Assembly (NCBI RefSeq): GCF_030580865.1 | Contig: NZ_JAUQSY010000003.1 | Span: 310,001-374,000 of the forward strand | Length of the DNA: 64,000 bases | Origin: Hymenobacter aranciens | Lineage (GTDB): Bacteria > Bacteroidota > Bacteroidia > Cytophagales > Hymenobacteraceae | Reading direction: 5' to 3' | Part shown: positions 1-9,471 of the stretch, in pieces | Numbering within the stretch: position 1 is the stretch's first letter | Layout: each line of letters starts with the position of its first letter | Notes under the pieces: generated by a model | Databases searched by the model: none | Told to the model about the DNA's origin: nothing | What the model saw: only the letters and a program-made list of their open reading frames with translations | Program-made: the position numbers and the translations under genes

Positions 1-13
1 CGGGCGCCCCGCG

Positions 14-1633
14 CTATGCTTCCTCCGCCGTCTTTAGCTGCTTTTCGCGTAGCTTGTATTCCTCCAAATCCAGAATCGTGAGGTACTTGCGGATGACTTC
101 TTCGTTGAATTCCATCTTGTGGTTCATTTGATGCAGCAGGGTGCGCTGCTGTTCGAGTAGCGCCAGGTAGTGCCGGTGAAAGTCGTGCAGCGTGGTATTG
201 GGTGGGCTGGCCGGGCCTTCCAGCTCGTGGGCAAAAAACGTAGTATCGAGCTGCAGGCGCGCCCGCAGGTTTTGCAGGTAGCCGTTCGGCGTCTCGCCGG
301 GGGCCGACTGCTCATCCACGTAGCGCAACGCCTGCAATGCCAGTTTTTTCTGCAGAATCAGCTCCTGCTTTTCGTCCGAAATAGTCTGATGCCGCTCCTC
401 GGGGTTTACCAGGCGAATCAGCCAGGGCAGCGTGAGGCCCTGAACCACCAGCGTTACCAGGATGACGATGAAGGTAACGAACAGAATCAGGTTGCGATAA
501 GGAAATGGCTGCCCCTGCGGCGTGAGCAGCGGAATGGACAGCGCCGCCGCCAGCGACACCACCCCGCGCATGCCCGCCCAGCCCAGCAAAAACGGCCCGC
601 GCCAGCCCGGGTTGGCATCGGCCACGGTAATGAAGCGGCTGGCCACCTTCGTAAATACCACGGCGCCAAACGAGCACAGCAGCCGCGCCACCACCAGCGT
701 GAGCGAGACGAGCAGCCCGTAACCAATGGCCCGGCCCAGGCTGACATCGCCCAGCTCCTGCGTGATGGTGGGCAGCTCCAGCCCGATGAGCAGGAATACC
801 AGCCCATTGAGCACGAAGCTCAGTACCGACCACACGTCAATGCTTTCGATGCGACTGCGGTAGGTGAGCATGGCGTGGCGCTTACTGGACAGCAATAGGC
901 CCCCGCTCACCACCGCCAGCACGCCCGAATAGTGGAAATGCTCCGCCGCGTAGTACAGGCAGTAGGGCGTGAGCAGCGTGAGCACCGTGTCGATGCTGGG
1001 CGTGGTGGGCAGCCAGCGGTGAATGGCATAGAACACCATGCCCAGCCCCAGCCCGATGGCCGTGCCCAGCACAATCACCAGGAAAAAGCTGCCCGTGGCC
1101 TGCCCAAAGGAGAACTGCCCGGTGAGCACCGCCGCCAGTGCAAACCGGAAGACAATCAGCGATGAAGCGTCGTTGAGCAAACTCTCGCCCTCGATGATGC
1201 TGACCATCACGCGGGGCACTTTTACCTGCTGCATGATAGTGGTAGCCGAAATGGCATCGGGCGGCGACACGATGCCGCCCAGCAGAAAGCCCAGCGCCAG
1301 CGTGAAGCCCGGAATGAGCGCGTGCGACACCACCGCCACGATGCACGACGTGATGATGACGATGGGAAAGGCGAAGCTGGCAATCACCCGCCGCCAGCGC
1401 CAGAATTCCTTCCACGACACCTGCCAGGCGGCCTCGTAGAGCAGCGGTGGCAGAAACACCAGAAACACAATCTCCGGGTCAATCTTGATGTTGGCAAACA
1501 GCTTGGTGAAGCTGAGCGCCAGGCCGCCCAGCACCAGCACGATGGGGTAGGCTACCCGCAGCCGCTGGGCCAGCATCACCAGCGCCAGGATAATCAGAAC
1601 CAGGAAGACGAACTCGAAGAACAGGTTTTGCAT
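14..1633 (-). CDS. Na+/H+ antiporter, CPA1 family
   Basis: Inner-membrane cation/proton exchanger of the CPA1/NhaP type, exchanging Na+ (or K+) for H+ in pH and salt homeostasis. About 539 residues. The first ~420 residues are a run of about 12 hydrophobic segments, and the hallmark stretch SPPDAISAT is followed by EGESLLNDASSL, which carries the conserved Asn-Asp pair of the family. The last ~130 residues are a hydrophilic, helix-rich cytoplasmic tail. The frame stays open to 1663, but a perfect terminator hairpin lies at 1652-1677, so the internal ATG at 1633 (MQNLFFEF) is the better start. It is the last gene of a minus-strand run but is separated from the dipeptidase gene by that terminator, so it is probably transcribed alone. 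Ion specificity cannot be read from sequence. Confidence 0.9.
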   Translation of the reverse strand: MQNLFFEFVFLVLIILALVMLAQRLRVAYPIVLVLGGLALSFTKLFANIKIDPEIVFLVFLPPLLYEAAWQVSWKEFWRWRRVIASFAFPIVIITSCIVAVVSHALIPGFTLALGFLLGGIVSPPDAISATTIMQQVKVPRVMVSIIEGESLLNDASSLIVFRFALAAVLTGQFSFGQATGSFFLVIVLGTAIGLGLGMVFYAIHRWLPTTPSIDTVLTLLTPYCLYYAAEHFHYSGVLAVVSGGLLLSSKRHAMLTYRSRIESIDVWSVLSFVLNGLVFLLIGLELPTITQELGDVSLGRAIGYGLLVSLTLVVARLLCSFGAVVFTKVASRFITVADANPGWRGPFLLGWAGMRGVVSLAAALSIPLLTPQGQPFPYRNLILFVTFIVILVTLVVQGLTLPWLIRLVNPEERHQTISDEKQELILQKKLALQALRYVDEQSAPGETPNGYLQNLRARLQLDTTFFAHELEGPASPPNTTLHDFHRHYLALLEQQRTLLHQMNHKMEFNEEVIRKYLTILDLEEYKLREKQLKTAEEA

Positions 1634-1646
1634 AGGGCCGGATATG

Positions 1647-1677
1647 AAAAAGCGCAAGCCCATAGCTGGGCTTGCGC
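1647..1677 (-). terminator. Rho-independent terminator of the dipeptidase gene
   Basis: Perfect 11-bp stem (1652-1662 with 1667-1677) and a 4-nt loop. On the minus strand it is followed by five T residues (1647-1651). It lies just after the stop of the M19 gene and just before the antiporter start. Confidence 0.8.
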
Positions 1678-1705
1678 AAGGTAATTCAGGACTGACGGGT
1701 TTGGG

Positions 1706-2845
1706 CTACCGATGCCCGACTGTGGCCGCCCCAAACACGCGGCAGAAGTTGCCACCGCCGAATTTGCCGATTTCCTCCGGCGTGAAGCCGGTTTTCAGCA
1801 GTGCATCCACTACGGCGTAGTAGAAGCCAGCCTGCTGGCCCTGCCACACCAGGTTGGTGCGCTCGCCCATGCGCTCATGTTGCGGGCCGGTGCTGCCGGG
1901 GCGGTAGGCGGGCGTCAGCTTGGTGTCGGTGCCGATGCAGACGTGGTCGATGCCGACGACTTCGACCAGCGCCCGCACATTCTGCGCATACTCCAGGGCC
2001 GAGTCGGCCAGGTGCGTCCATACGCCGATTACGCCGCCCGTATCGGCGACAATTTTCGCCTGCTCCCGGCTGAGGAGCCGGGGCTTCATCATGCGGGCGA
2101 AATTGGGGTTGTTGCCCAACTGCGTATCGAGACCGGTGTGTGAGATGAGCACGGGCTTGGTCGTTACTTTCAGCGCGGCGGCCACCGCTTCGGCATTGGC
2201 GTGTGATAAATCGACGAGGATGCCCAGCCGGTTGCACTCGCGGATGACGCTGGCGCCGAAGCTGGTGAGGCCGCCCCACTGCGCCGGGTTGGTGAACACG
2301 TCGCCGAGGGGCACGGCGGCGTCGTGGTCGTGCAGCAGGCCAAGGTGGCGCAGGCCCCGGTCGTAGGCTACTTGCAGCCGCTCCAGCTTGCCTTCCAGAA
2401 AGTGGCCGCCTTCTACCGACTGGATGACGCTGGGCTGGCGCTTTTGGTGGGCCGCCTGCAAATCAGCCAGGTTCAGGGCGCGCTTCAGCTTATTGCTTTT
2501 CAGCTGCTGGTCCAGCGCCGTCAGCCCGTTCAGGAAACGTTCGTAGGCATCGCCGGGATTTTTCAGTTCCTGATAGTCGACGGCAAACGTCATACAAATA
2601 GCTGCCAGCCCCGATTTTTTCAGCTCGCCGCGCAGGTCGAGCGCTGGCCCCGGCAACTCGGCTTTGGCGAGGGGCACATCGACGTGGTTGTGCGTATCGA
2701 CGCCCATCGTGGAGGCCACGAGCGCGGCCACGCGCGGGTCCACCTCATCGATGGCCCAGGCTGAAAACGGATTAAGCAGCAGCGCGGCACTCGCGCCGGT
2801 GGCGGTGAGAAAATCCCGACGGGACCAGGTGGCAGAGGATTTCAT
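1706..2845 (-). CDS. membrane dipeptidase (peptidase family M19), Tat-exported
   Basis: Zinc-dependent dipeptidase of the renal dipeptidase family, cleaving dipeptides (some members also act on D-amino-acid dipeptides). It has 379 residues. The N-terminus has a twin-arginine signal (SRRDFLTATGASAALLL), so export by Tat to the periplasm is predicted. The metal-site motif near residue 50 reads DTHNHVD, corresponding to the family D-x-H-x-D. Further His motifs follow in LLHDHD, DLSHAN and ISHTG, as expected for the TIM-barrel zinc centre. The length fits the family. It is followed by a terminator and is probably monocistronic. Substrate is unknown. Confidence 0.88.
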   Translation of the reverse strand: MKSSATWSRRDFLTATGASAALLLNPFSAWAIDEVDPRVAALVASTMGVDTHNHVDVPLAKAELPGPALDLRGELKKSGLAAICMTFAVDYQELKNPGDAYERFLNGLTALDQQLKSNKLKRALNLADLQAAHQKRQPSVIQSVEGGHFLEGKLERLQVAYDRGLRHLGLLHDHDAAVPLGDVFTNPAQWGGLTSFGASVIRECNRLGILVDLSHANAEAVAAALKVTTKPVLISHTGLDTQLGNNPNFARMMKPRLLSREQAKIVADTGGVIGVWTHLADSALEYAQNVRALVEVVGIDHVCIGTDTKLTPAYRPGSTGPQHERMGERTNLVWQGQQAGFYYAVVDALLKTGFTPEEIGKFGGGNFCRVFGAATVGHR

Positions 2846-2885
2846 CGATAAATAAGAAGATGGCTGACCGGAGCTGCCAAAGGAA

Positions 2886-2918
2886 AGGCTCAGCCCGCCA
2901 CCAAGGCAAGCTGAGCCT
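2886..2918 (-). terminator. probable terminator after the first aldo/keto reductase gene
   Basis: A 9-bp inverted repeat (2886-2894 with 2910-2918). On the minus strand it is followed by a T-rich stretch. It lies between the stop of the gene ending at 2944 and the start of the dipeptidase gene. Confidence 0.5.
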
Positions 2919-2943
2919 CCATACGCCGGTATTTTATCGACTA

Positions 2944-4053
<1,110 letters not shown>

Positions 4054-4073
<20 letters not shown>

Positions 4074-4911
4074 CCAGCTCGCCCAGCCACTTCACGATTT
4101 TCGGGTCACGATGGTCGAAGAACACGCTGGCCCCGGTATCCAGGGTCTGGACGGCGGCCATATCCTCAGTGCTCAGCTCGAAGTCGAACACCTGGAAATT
4201 CTCGGCGATGCGCTCCGGTCGCACCGATTTCGGAATCACCACCACGCCGCGCTGCGTCAGCCAGCGCAGGATAATCTGGGCCACGGTGCGCTGGTACTTG
4301 CCGGCCAGTGCCGCCAGCAACTCATTGTTGAACATGTTATTCCGACCTTCGGCAAATGGTCCCCACGACTCAATCTGTACCTTGTTCTCGGCCAGGAACT
4401 GCTGCGTCTCCACTTGCTGGTGAAAGGGATGGGTTTCAATCTGATTCACCGCCGGTGCCACCTCGTGGTGCACGATGAAGTCCATCACCCGGTCGGGCGG
4501 GAAGTTGCTGACGCCGACGGCCTTCACGCGGCCTTCGCGGTAAAGCTCTTCCATCGCCCGCCAGGCCCCGTACACGTCGCCGAAAGGCTGATGAATGAGG
4601 TACAAGTCCAGGTAGTCGAGCTGCAGCTTCTGGAGTGACAACTCAAAAGCGGGTTTGGCGTCCTCGTAGCTGGCATCTGAAACCCATAGTTTGGTGGTGA
4701 TAAACAGCTCCTCGCGCGGCACGCCGCTTTTCTTAATTGCGTTGCCTACGGCCTCCTCGTTGCCATAGACAGCGGCCGTGTCAATCAGCCGGTAGCCGGC
4801 GCGCAGGGCGGCCAGCACGCTGGCTTCGCACTCGGCGGCGTCCGGAATCTGGTACACGCCGAAGCCCAGTAGGGGCATTTCGACGCCGTTGTTTAAGATG
4901 ACGGTTTGCAT
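4054..4911 (-). CDS. aldo/keto reductase, AKR5-like (2,5-diketo-gluconate reductase type)
   Basis: Cytosolic NADPH-dependent carbonyl reductase. It has 285 residues from the ATG at 4911 (MQTVILNNG). The tetrad is visible: Asp44 and Tyr49 in IDTAAVYG, Lys74 in TTKLW and His107 in LYLIHQP. GVSNF and the C-terminal [15 protein letters not shown] motif are typical of AKR5/YvgN-like enzymes. The 3' end, including the stop codon, is triplicated downstream (4014-4073), so the coding sequence itself is unchanged. The neighbouring cluster (AraC, cupin, CMD, acetyltransferase) is often found with such reductases, which suggests a role in aldehyde or quinone stress. Physiological substrate is unknown. 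Confidence 0.92.
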
Positions 4912-5183
4912 GATGGTTTTCTGGATTGATGAATAAGCAAGGGTTGCGTTTTTAGGCGGCTGCACTTGCGGTAAGTGCTGCGGCTGCTATGCCTAGCCGT
5001 CAGCCGTTACGCGGCCGGGCGCCGGGGAGGTTCTACGCTACAAAGGTCCCCCAGTCCGAACCGCCCGGAAACAACGATTCAAACCGATACTTATAAAATT
5101 CAAACAGCTACCCGGCTGCCAGCAACGGCTGCTGGCCCCGGCGCGTACCGAAAATCCGCAGTTCAGAACTTATCCCTACTTCT

Positions 5184-5864
5184 ATGAAGCCCCACATCAT
5201 CTGCCACATGGTAACCTCGCTCGACGGCCGCATCATCACCAGCCGCTGGGGCCCGAAACCCAATACCAAAGCCTACGAAACTACTGCCGCTACCTTCGAT
5301 TCACAGGCCTGGCTTTGCGGCCGGGTGACGTTCGAAAAAGACTTCACTAATGGTCTGGCGCCCGACCTGCAGCCCGGCGCCACCGTGCCCGACCGCCACG
5401 ATTTCGTGGCCGATAAAGCCGCCACCTCCTTCGCCATTGCCATCGACGCGCACGGCAAGCTGGGCTGGGAGTCGGCTTACATCGACGACGACCACATCAT
5501 CAGTGTGCTCTCTGAGCAAGTTGGCGACGAGTACCTGGCCTACCTGCGCCGCGTGGGCGTGTCGTATATTTTCGGAGGAATCAAGGAGCTGGATTTTAAG
5601 CTGGTGCTCGACAAGCTGGGCCGGCTGTTTCCCATCAAAACCATTCTGCTCGAAGGCGGTGGCCACGTCAATGGCTCCTTGCTCAAGGCCGGCTTAGTTG
5701 ATGAATTGAGTCTGCTGCAATACCCCGTCATCGACGGAGCGGCCAGCTCGGCGGCAGTGTTTGAGCAGGGCGAGCAGCCCGGCCCGCCGGCCGCGCTCCT
5801 GTTGAAGCACGTGGAGCAGTTGCCCGACGGCCTCGTGTGGCTGCGCTACGATGTGGTGAAGTAA
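5184..5864 (+). CDS. dihydrofolate reductase family protein (RibD C-terminal-like)
   Basis: Predicted NADPH-dependent reductase with the RibD C-terminal/DHFR-like fold, 226 residues. The start (MKPHIICHMVTSLDG) matches the family N-terminus, where a first strand is followed by SxDG. GGGHVNGSLLKAGLVDEL is the characteristic cofactor-binding helix-strand region. It lacks the deaminase half of RibD, so a direct role in riboflavin synthesis is unlikely. These stand-alone proteins are a large family of poorly defined function. It is divergent from the aldo/keto reductase gene across ~270 bp that would hold both promoters, and convergent with the araC-like gene. Confidence 0.85.
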   Translation: MKPHIICHMVTSLDGRIITSRWGPKPNTKAYETTAATFDSQAWLCGRVTFEKDFTNGLAPDLQPGATVPDRHDFVADKAATSFAIAIDAHGKLGWESAYIDDDHIISVLSEQVGDEYLAYLRRVGVSYIFGGIKELDFKLVLDKLGRLFPIKTILLEGGGHVNGSLLKAGLVDELSLLQYPVIDGAASSAAVFEQGEQPGPPAALLLKHVEQLPDGLVWLRYDVVK

Positions 5865-5883
5865 GACGCAAGATATTGCGTCT
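5864..5883. terminator. small hairpin between convergent genes
   Basis: An 8-bp stem (5864-5871 with 5876-5883) with a 4-nt loop, placed exactly between the stop codons of the RibD-like and AraC genes. It has no clear T run, so bidirectional termination is only likely. Confidence 0.4.
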
Positions 5884-6780
5884 CTACCCCGCCTGCCGGA
5901 ACGCCAGCGGCGCCAGGCCGGTGTGCTTCTTGAAGAAGCTGTTGAAGTACGTGGCGTACTCGAAGCCCAGGCTGTCGGCGATGTCGCCCACGCTCCAGTC
6001 GGTGTGGTGCAGCAGCACCTTGGCCTCGCTAATGAGCCGCTCAGCGATGTGCGTGGTAGTAGTTTTGCCGGTCACGTCCTTCACCGAGCGGTTGAGGTGA
6101 TTGACGTGCACGGCCAGACGGTCGGCGTAGTCCTGGGCGTTTTTCAGGATGGGCTCGTGCAGCTGCTGCGTTATCGGAAACTGCACTTCCAGCAGCCGCA
6201 AAAACAGGTTGGTGATGCGCTCGGCCGCGTTGGTGGGCACGGCCGGCAGGGCACTGACGGGCGTCATGCGCGTGGCCTCGTGGATGATGATGGACAGCTG
6301 ATTGCGCAGCAAGTCGTACTTGTGCGGGTAGTCGGTGCCGAGGTCGCGCCGCATGCGGGCAAAGCCTTCAGCGAAGTAGTTCAGCTGCTCCTCATTGAGG
6401 TAATACACCGGGTTGCCATCTACCTTATACAGCACCGAATCCTTGAGGCTGACGCCACGCATGGCCGAGTGCAGAAACGGCTCGGTGAAGCCGCAGATGT
6501 AGCCCTGCTGCTCGCCGGTGCCCTCCACGGCCTCCCAGGAGTAGGGCACCAGGCGGTTGGTAAACACCAGCGCGGGCCGGTCGATGGCGTAGCTGCGGGT
6601 GGCGTAGTGCAGCTCGTTGGCGCCCTCCACCACCAGCATCACCTTGAAATGGTCGCGTCGGTCGAATCTGGCCATGCCGCAGCGGGCTTCCTCCATCGTC
6701 ACCACGTTGATTTCTTGGTGCAGAACGGGAGTAAACGGCGGAGTGGCGTTGCGCTGGAGGGTTGGGATGTTTTCGGCCAT
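5884..6780 (-). CDS. AraC family transcriptional regulator
   Basis: DNA-binding regulator of about 298 residues from the ATG at 6780 (MAENIPTLQ); the longer frame is not family-like. The N-terminal ~170 residues form a cupin-like effector domain. The C-terminal ~100 residues hold the two helix-turn-helix motifs, ending in SVGDIADSLGFEYATYFNSFFKKHTGLAPLAFR, the AraC signature. It sits at the 3' end of a same-strand run (CMD, acetyltransferase, cupin), and it or its neighbours are the natural regulatory targets. The effector is unknown. Confidence 0.9.
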   Translation of the reverse strand: MAENIPTLQRNATPPFTPVLHQEINVVTMEEARCGMARFDRRDHFKVMLVVEGANELHYATRSYAIDRPALVFTNRLVPYSWEAVEGTGEQQGYICGFTEPFLHSAMRGVSLKDSVLYKVDGNPVYYLNEEQLNYFAEGFARMRRDLGTDYPHKYDLLRNQLSIIIHEATRMTPVSALPAVPTNAAERITNLFLRLLEVQFPITQQLHEPILKNAQDYADRLAVHVNHLNRSVKDVTGKTTTTHIAERLISEAKVLLHHTDWSVGDIADSLGFEYATYFNSFFKKHTGLAPLAFRQAG

Positions 6781-6920
6781 TGGGGTGTGCAGGGCCTGCA
6801 ATGGCAGGCGCTTACAAGCATAACCCCTAACGGCCCGGAGCGTTCGAAAGTTAACTGATTTTATAGGCAGACGGCCCATAAACAGGAGTGGTTTTCTGCC
6901 ATCCATTTTATGGAAGCAGC

Positions 6921-7397
6921 CTATTTATAGCTTCGGTATTCCTGGTCGGTTACGGCCCGGCCCCAGTTCACAATGCCTTTGTCGGTGTTCACATTCAGGG
7001 CAATGTGCGTCATGGCTTGCTGGGGTGAGGCGCCGTGCCAGTGCTCCACGCCCGGCTGGCATTTCACCACCTCGCCCTGGCGTAGCAGCCGCACGGGCTG
7101 GCCCTTTTCCTGGTAGTAGCCCAAGCCCTCGGTAACCAGCAGAATCTGGCCGGCGGGGTGGCGGTGCCAGTGCGAGCGGGCGCCCGGCTCAAACGTGACG
7201 CTGCCGCCAGTGCAATTGAAGGCCGGCTCGTCTTTTATCAACGGGTACAAATACACAGTGCCGGTGAAATTGGCGGCCGGGGCGCGCTCGCCCTTGGGAA
7301 AAGGGTTTTGGGTAGGTTTTGCCGGTGCTTTCGGGGCGGTCTGGGCGTAGGTAGTGAGGCCGAAGAGAATGGTAGCGACGAGGACGAAGGTTTTCAT
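6921..7397 (-). CDS. secreted cupin domain protein
   Basis: A small single-domain cupin of about 158 residues. The ATG at 7397 gives a clear Sec signal peptide (MKTFVLVATILFGLTTYAQ), so it is periplasmic or secreted. The metal-binding cupin motif is HWHRHPAGQ followed by the Glu of LLVTEGLG, with the second-motif His in GVEHWHG. This type is annotated as cupin family (R)-mandelonitrile-lyase-like or quercetin-dioxygenase-like, but such names are not functional evidence. It lies between the AraC gene and the acetyltransferase gene on the same strand. Confidence 0.85.
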   Translation of the reverse strand: MKTFVLVATILFGLTTYAQTAPKAPAKPTQNPFPKGERAPAANFTGTVYLYPLIKDEPAFNCTGGSVTFEPGARSHWHRHPAGQILLVTEGLGYYQEKGQPVRLLRQGEVVKCQPGVEHWHGASPQQAMTHIALNVNTDKGIVNWGRAVTDQEYRSYK

Positions 7398-7456
7398 AAG
7401 GGCTAGAGAATTTTTGACAGAACAGGCTGACAGAACCATGAATAAACAGTCATGCC

Positions 7457-8029
7457 TTACAGCTTTTTCACCACCCGGGCCGGCACGCCCGCCACGATGC
7501 AGTTGTCGGGTACGTCTTTCGTGACCACGGCCCCGGCTGCCACCACGGCGTTTTCGCCGATGGTTACGCCCGGCATCACCGTGGCATTGGCCCCGAGCCA
7601 GGCGTGCCGTTTGATGACGATGGGCCGGGAGTAAGTGCTGCGCCGCTCGGCGGGGTCCAGCGGGTGGTTGGTGGTGATGAGGTTGACTTTGGGGCCAATC
7701 AGGGCGTTGTCTTCCAGGGTGATGCCGCCCCGGTCCATAAACGTGCAGGCGTGATTCACGAACACGTTGCGGCCCAGTTGAATGTTGTGGCCGAAATCGG
7801 TGTAAAAGGGCGGTATCAGGAAAAACGTGTCGTCCACCGGTTTGTTAATCAGCTCGCTGAATAGCTGGTTGACCTGCGCATTGTCATCCACCCGCATGGC
7901 ATTCAGCTCCGAGGTGAGGCGGATGGCCTTGCGGATAATGGCGTAAATCTGCGGGTACTCGGGGTCGTCGAGTGAAATGTTTTCGCCAGCTAGTTCCCGC
8001 TCGAAAATGGTTTTGGTGGGGGCTTGCAT
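7457..8029 (-). CDS. sugar O-acetyltransferase (maltose/galactoside acetyltransferase type)
   Basis: Acetyl-CoA-dependent transferase of the left-handed beta-helix (hexapeptide) family, 190 residues, cytosolic. It has an N-terminal helical maltose-acetyltransferase domain (residues ~5-60) and hexapeptide repeats through IGPKVNLITTNHPLDP and GVTIGENAVVAAGAVVTKD. The catalytic His is the one in the NH of TTNHPLD. Its start lies only 3 bp from the stop of the upstream CMD gene, so the two are probably co-transcribed. The true acceptor is unknown. Confidence 0.9.
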   Translation of the reverse strand: MQAPTKTIFERELAGENISLDDPEYPQIYAIIRKAIRLTSELNAMRVDDNAQVNQLFSELINKPVDDTFFLIPPFYTDFGHNIQLGRNVFVNHACTFMDRGGITLEDNALIGPKVNLITTNHPLDPAERRSTYSRPIVIKRHAWLGANATVMPGVTIGENAVVAAGAVVTKDVPDNCIVAGVPARVVKKL

Positions 8030-8032
8030 ACC

Positions 8033-8758
8033 TTATTTGTTTCTGGTTTCTAATGCCTTGTTCAGTGCCGCCCGGCCAGCCTCGGCTTCCTGGCGGCCGA
8101 TGGCGGTTTCCTCCAGCGCCAGCAGCTGGCGCAATTGCGGCTCGGTGAGGCCGATATGCAGCCCGATGCCGAGGTGCGACTGCAGCATCGGCTCGACGCC
8201 GCCCAGGCTCACCAGGGCCGCGATGGTGGCTAGCTCACGCTCCTGGTACGTGAGCACGTCGCGCTCAAAGATGTCGGCGAAGAGGTGTTCTTTGAGGAAA
8301 CGGTCGATTTCGGGGCTGAAGGCGTTGGCGCCGGTTTTGGGGTTGGGGTCGGGCCGGCCGGTGAGGGTTTCGAGGATGCGCTGGCCGCGCTCGTACTTTG
8401 GGGCGGTGCTGACGATGGGGGAGGCCTCGCGGCCCGGCACGTCTTTTTTGCCCTGGGCCCGGCGCTCGTCGCGCACTTTCAGCAGGGTGTTGAGGCCGTT
8501 GAGGCTGCGCGGGAAGCCGCAGTAGGCGTAGAGTTGCACCAGCACTTCTTTGGCCTCGTTCACGGTCAGGCCGGCGTCGAGGCCGGTGGCCAGCGCCTGC
8601 TGCAGGTGGGGCAAATCGCCCTTGGCGGTGAGGGCGGCAATGGTGACGATGGACTGCTGCCGCGGCGTGAGCGGCTGGACGGATTGGGCGGGCATGGGCG
8701 TTGAAAAGAAAAGGAGCACGGCCACCCGCGCGGCGGTGCCGAAGAGGAAGAATTTCAT
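8033..8758 (-). CDS. secreted carboxymuconolactone decarboxylase (AhpD-like) family protein
   Basis: About 241 residues from the ATG at 8758, with a hydrophobic signal sequence ending near MPAQS. Two tandem CMD/AhpD-like halves are visible, one around LVQLYAYCGFPRSLNGL and a second ending in GLHIGLTEPQLRQL. The classical CxxC redox pair is not seen; only one Cys stands in the first half, so a peroxidase-reductase role is doubtful. It is the first gene of the CMD-acetyltransferase-cupin-AraC run. Proteins with this architecture commonly neighbour aldo/keto reductases and cupins in Bacteroidota. Function is unproven. Confidence 0.82.
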   Translation of the reverse strand: MKFFLFGTAARVAVLLFFSTPMPAQSVQPLTPRQQSIVTIAALTAKGDLPHLQQALATGLDAGLTVNEAKEVLVQLYAYCGFPRSLNGLNTLLKVRDERRAQGKKDVPGREASPIVSTAPKYERGQRILETLTGRPDPNPKTGANAFSPEIDRFLKEHLFADIFERDVLTYQERELATIAALVSLGGVEPMLQSHLGIGLHIGLTEPQLRQLLALEETAIGRQEAEAGRAALNKALETRNK

Positions 8759-8967
8759 AGCGAAGAAGGGAACCTGCGCAGGAGCTTCAGCCCCCGCAGA
8801 TACTACCATGCAAAGGTGATGCGCTCGGAAGCTGGTGGAAAACAGGAATCAAACGGCTTTTTATGAAATTCAAACAGGCGACCCGGCCCGCGGCAGCTAA
8901 ATGGTAAAGTAGGAGAAGCAGCCCATTACCAGAAAATTAAAATGGGACTGCCTGAGTAAATTGCAGC

Positions 8968-9405
8968 ATGAACGGTCCTCCTACCTCGCCCGCCGCTAGC
9001 CTGATTGAGTTGCAGCGCGGCGACGGCAGCACCTACCTCACCGTGGAGCGCAACCGCGCCGAAAACTGGATTCACGCCCGCTGGTAAGGCCCTCAGACCC
9101 TGGAATCCATCATGGACGGCGGCCTGACCTACGTGGATATGCTGCGCACCGAGCCCTGCCCCAAGCTGCTCAACGACCACCGCGAGCTCACCGGTGGTTT
9201 CACCGAGGCCAACTCTTGGATTGAGCAGGTCTGGACGCCGCTTATTCTGGACGCCGGCCTGCGTCACTTCGCGCAGGTGATGTCACCGGATATTTTCGGG
9301 CAGCTGGCCATCGGAAACCTGCAGATGCGCATCGGCGAAGTGTTTGAGATGCGTATGTTTGACCGGCTGGAGACGGCGCAGGAGTGGCTGCGCGGTCAGC
9401 CGTAG
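8968..9405 (+). pseudogene. STAS/SEC14-like protein broken by an in-frame nonsense codon
   Basis: From the ATG at 8968 the frame reads 39 codons, then TAA at 9085-9087, then continues open in the same frame to 9405. The join reads ARW-stop-GPQTLESIMDGGLTYV; similar proteins, as I recall them, have a Tyr here (WYGPQT), so a single TAC-to-TAA change would explain it. The full product would be ~145 residues, resembling STAS/SEC14-domain proteins of Hymenobacteraceae. Translation could restart at the ATG at 9112 to give a 97-residue fragment. The family assignment is from memory of similar proteins. Confidence 0.65.
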
Positions 9406-9471
9406 AAAGCGCGGCTTAAACGCACGCATTTGCCCTTCCGTAGAGCCGACGCTTGCCCATCCCGTCGCTTT

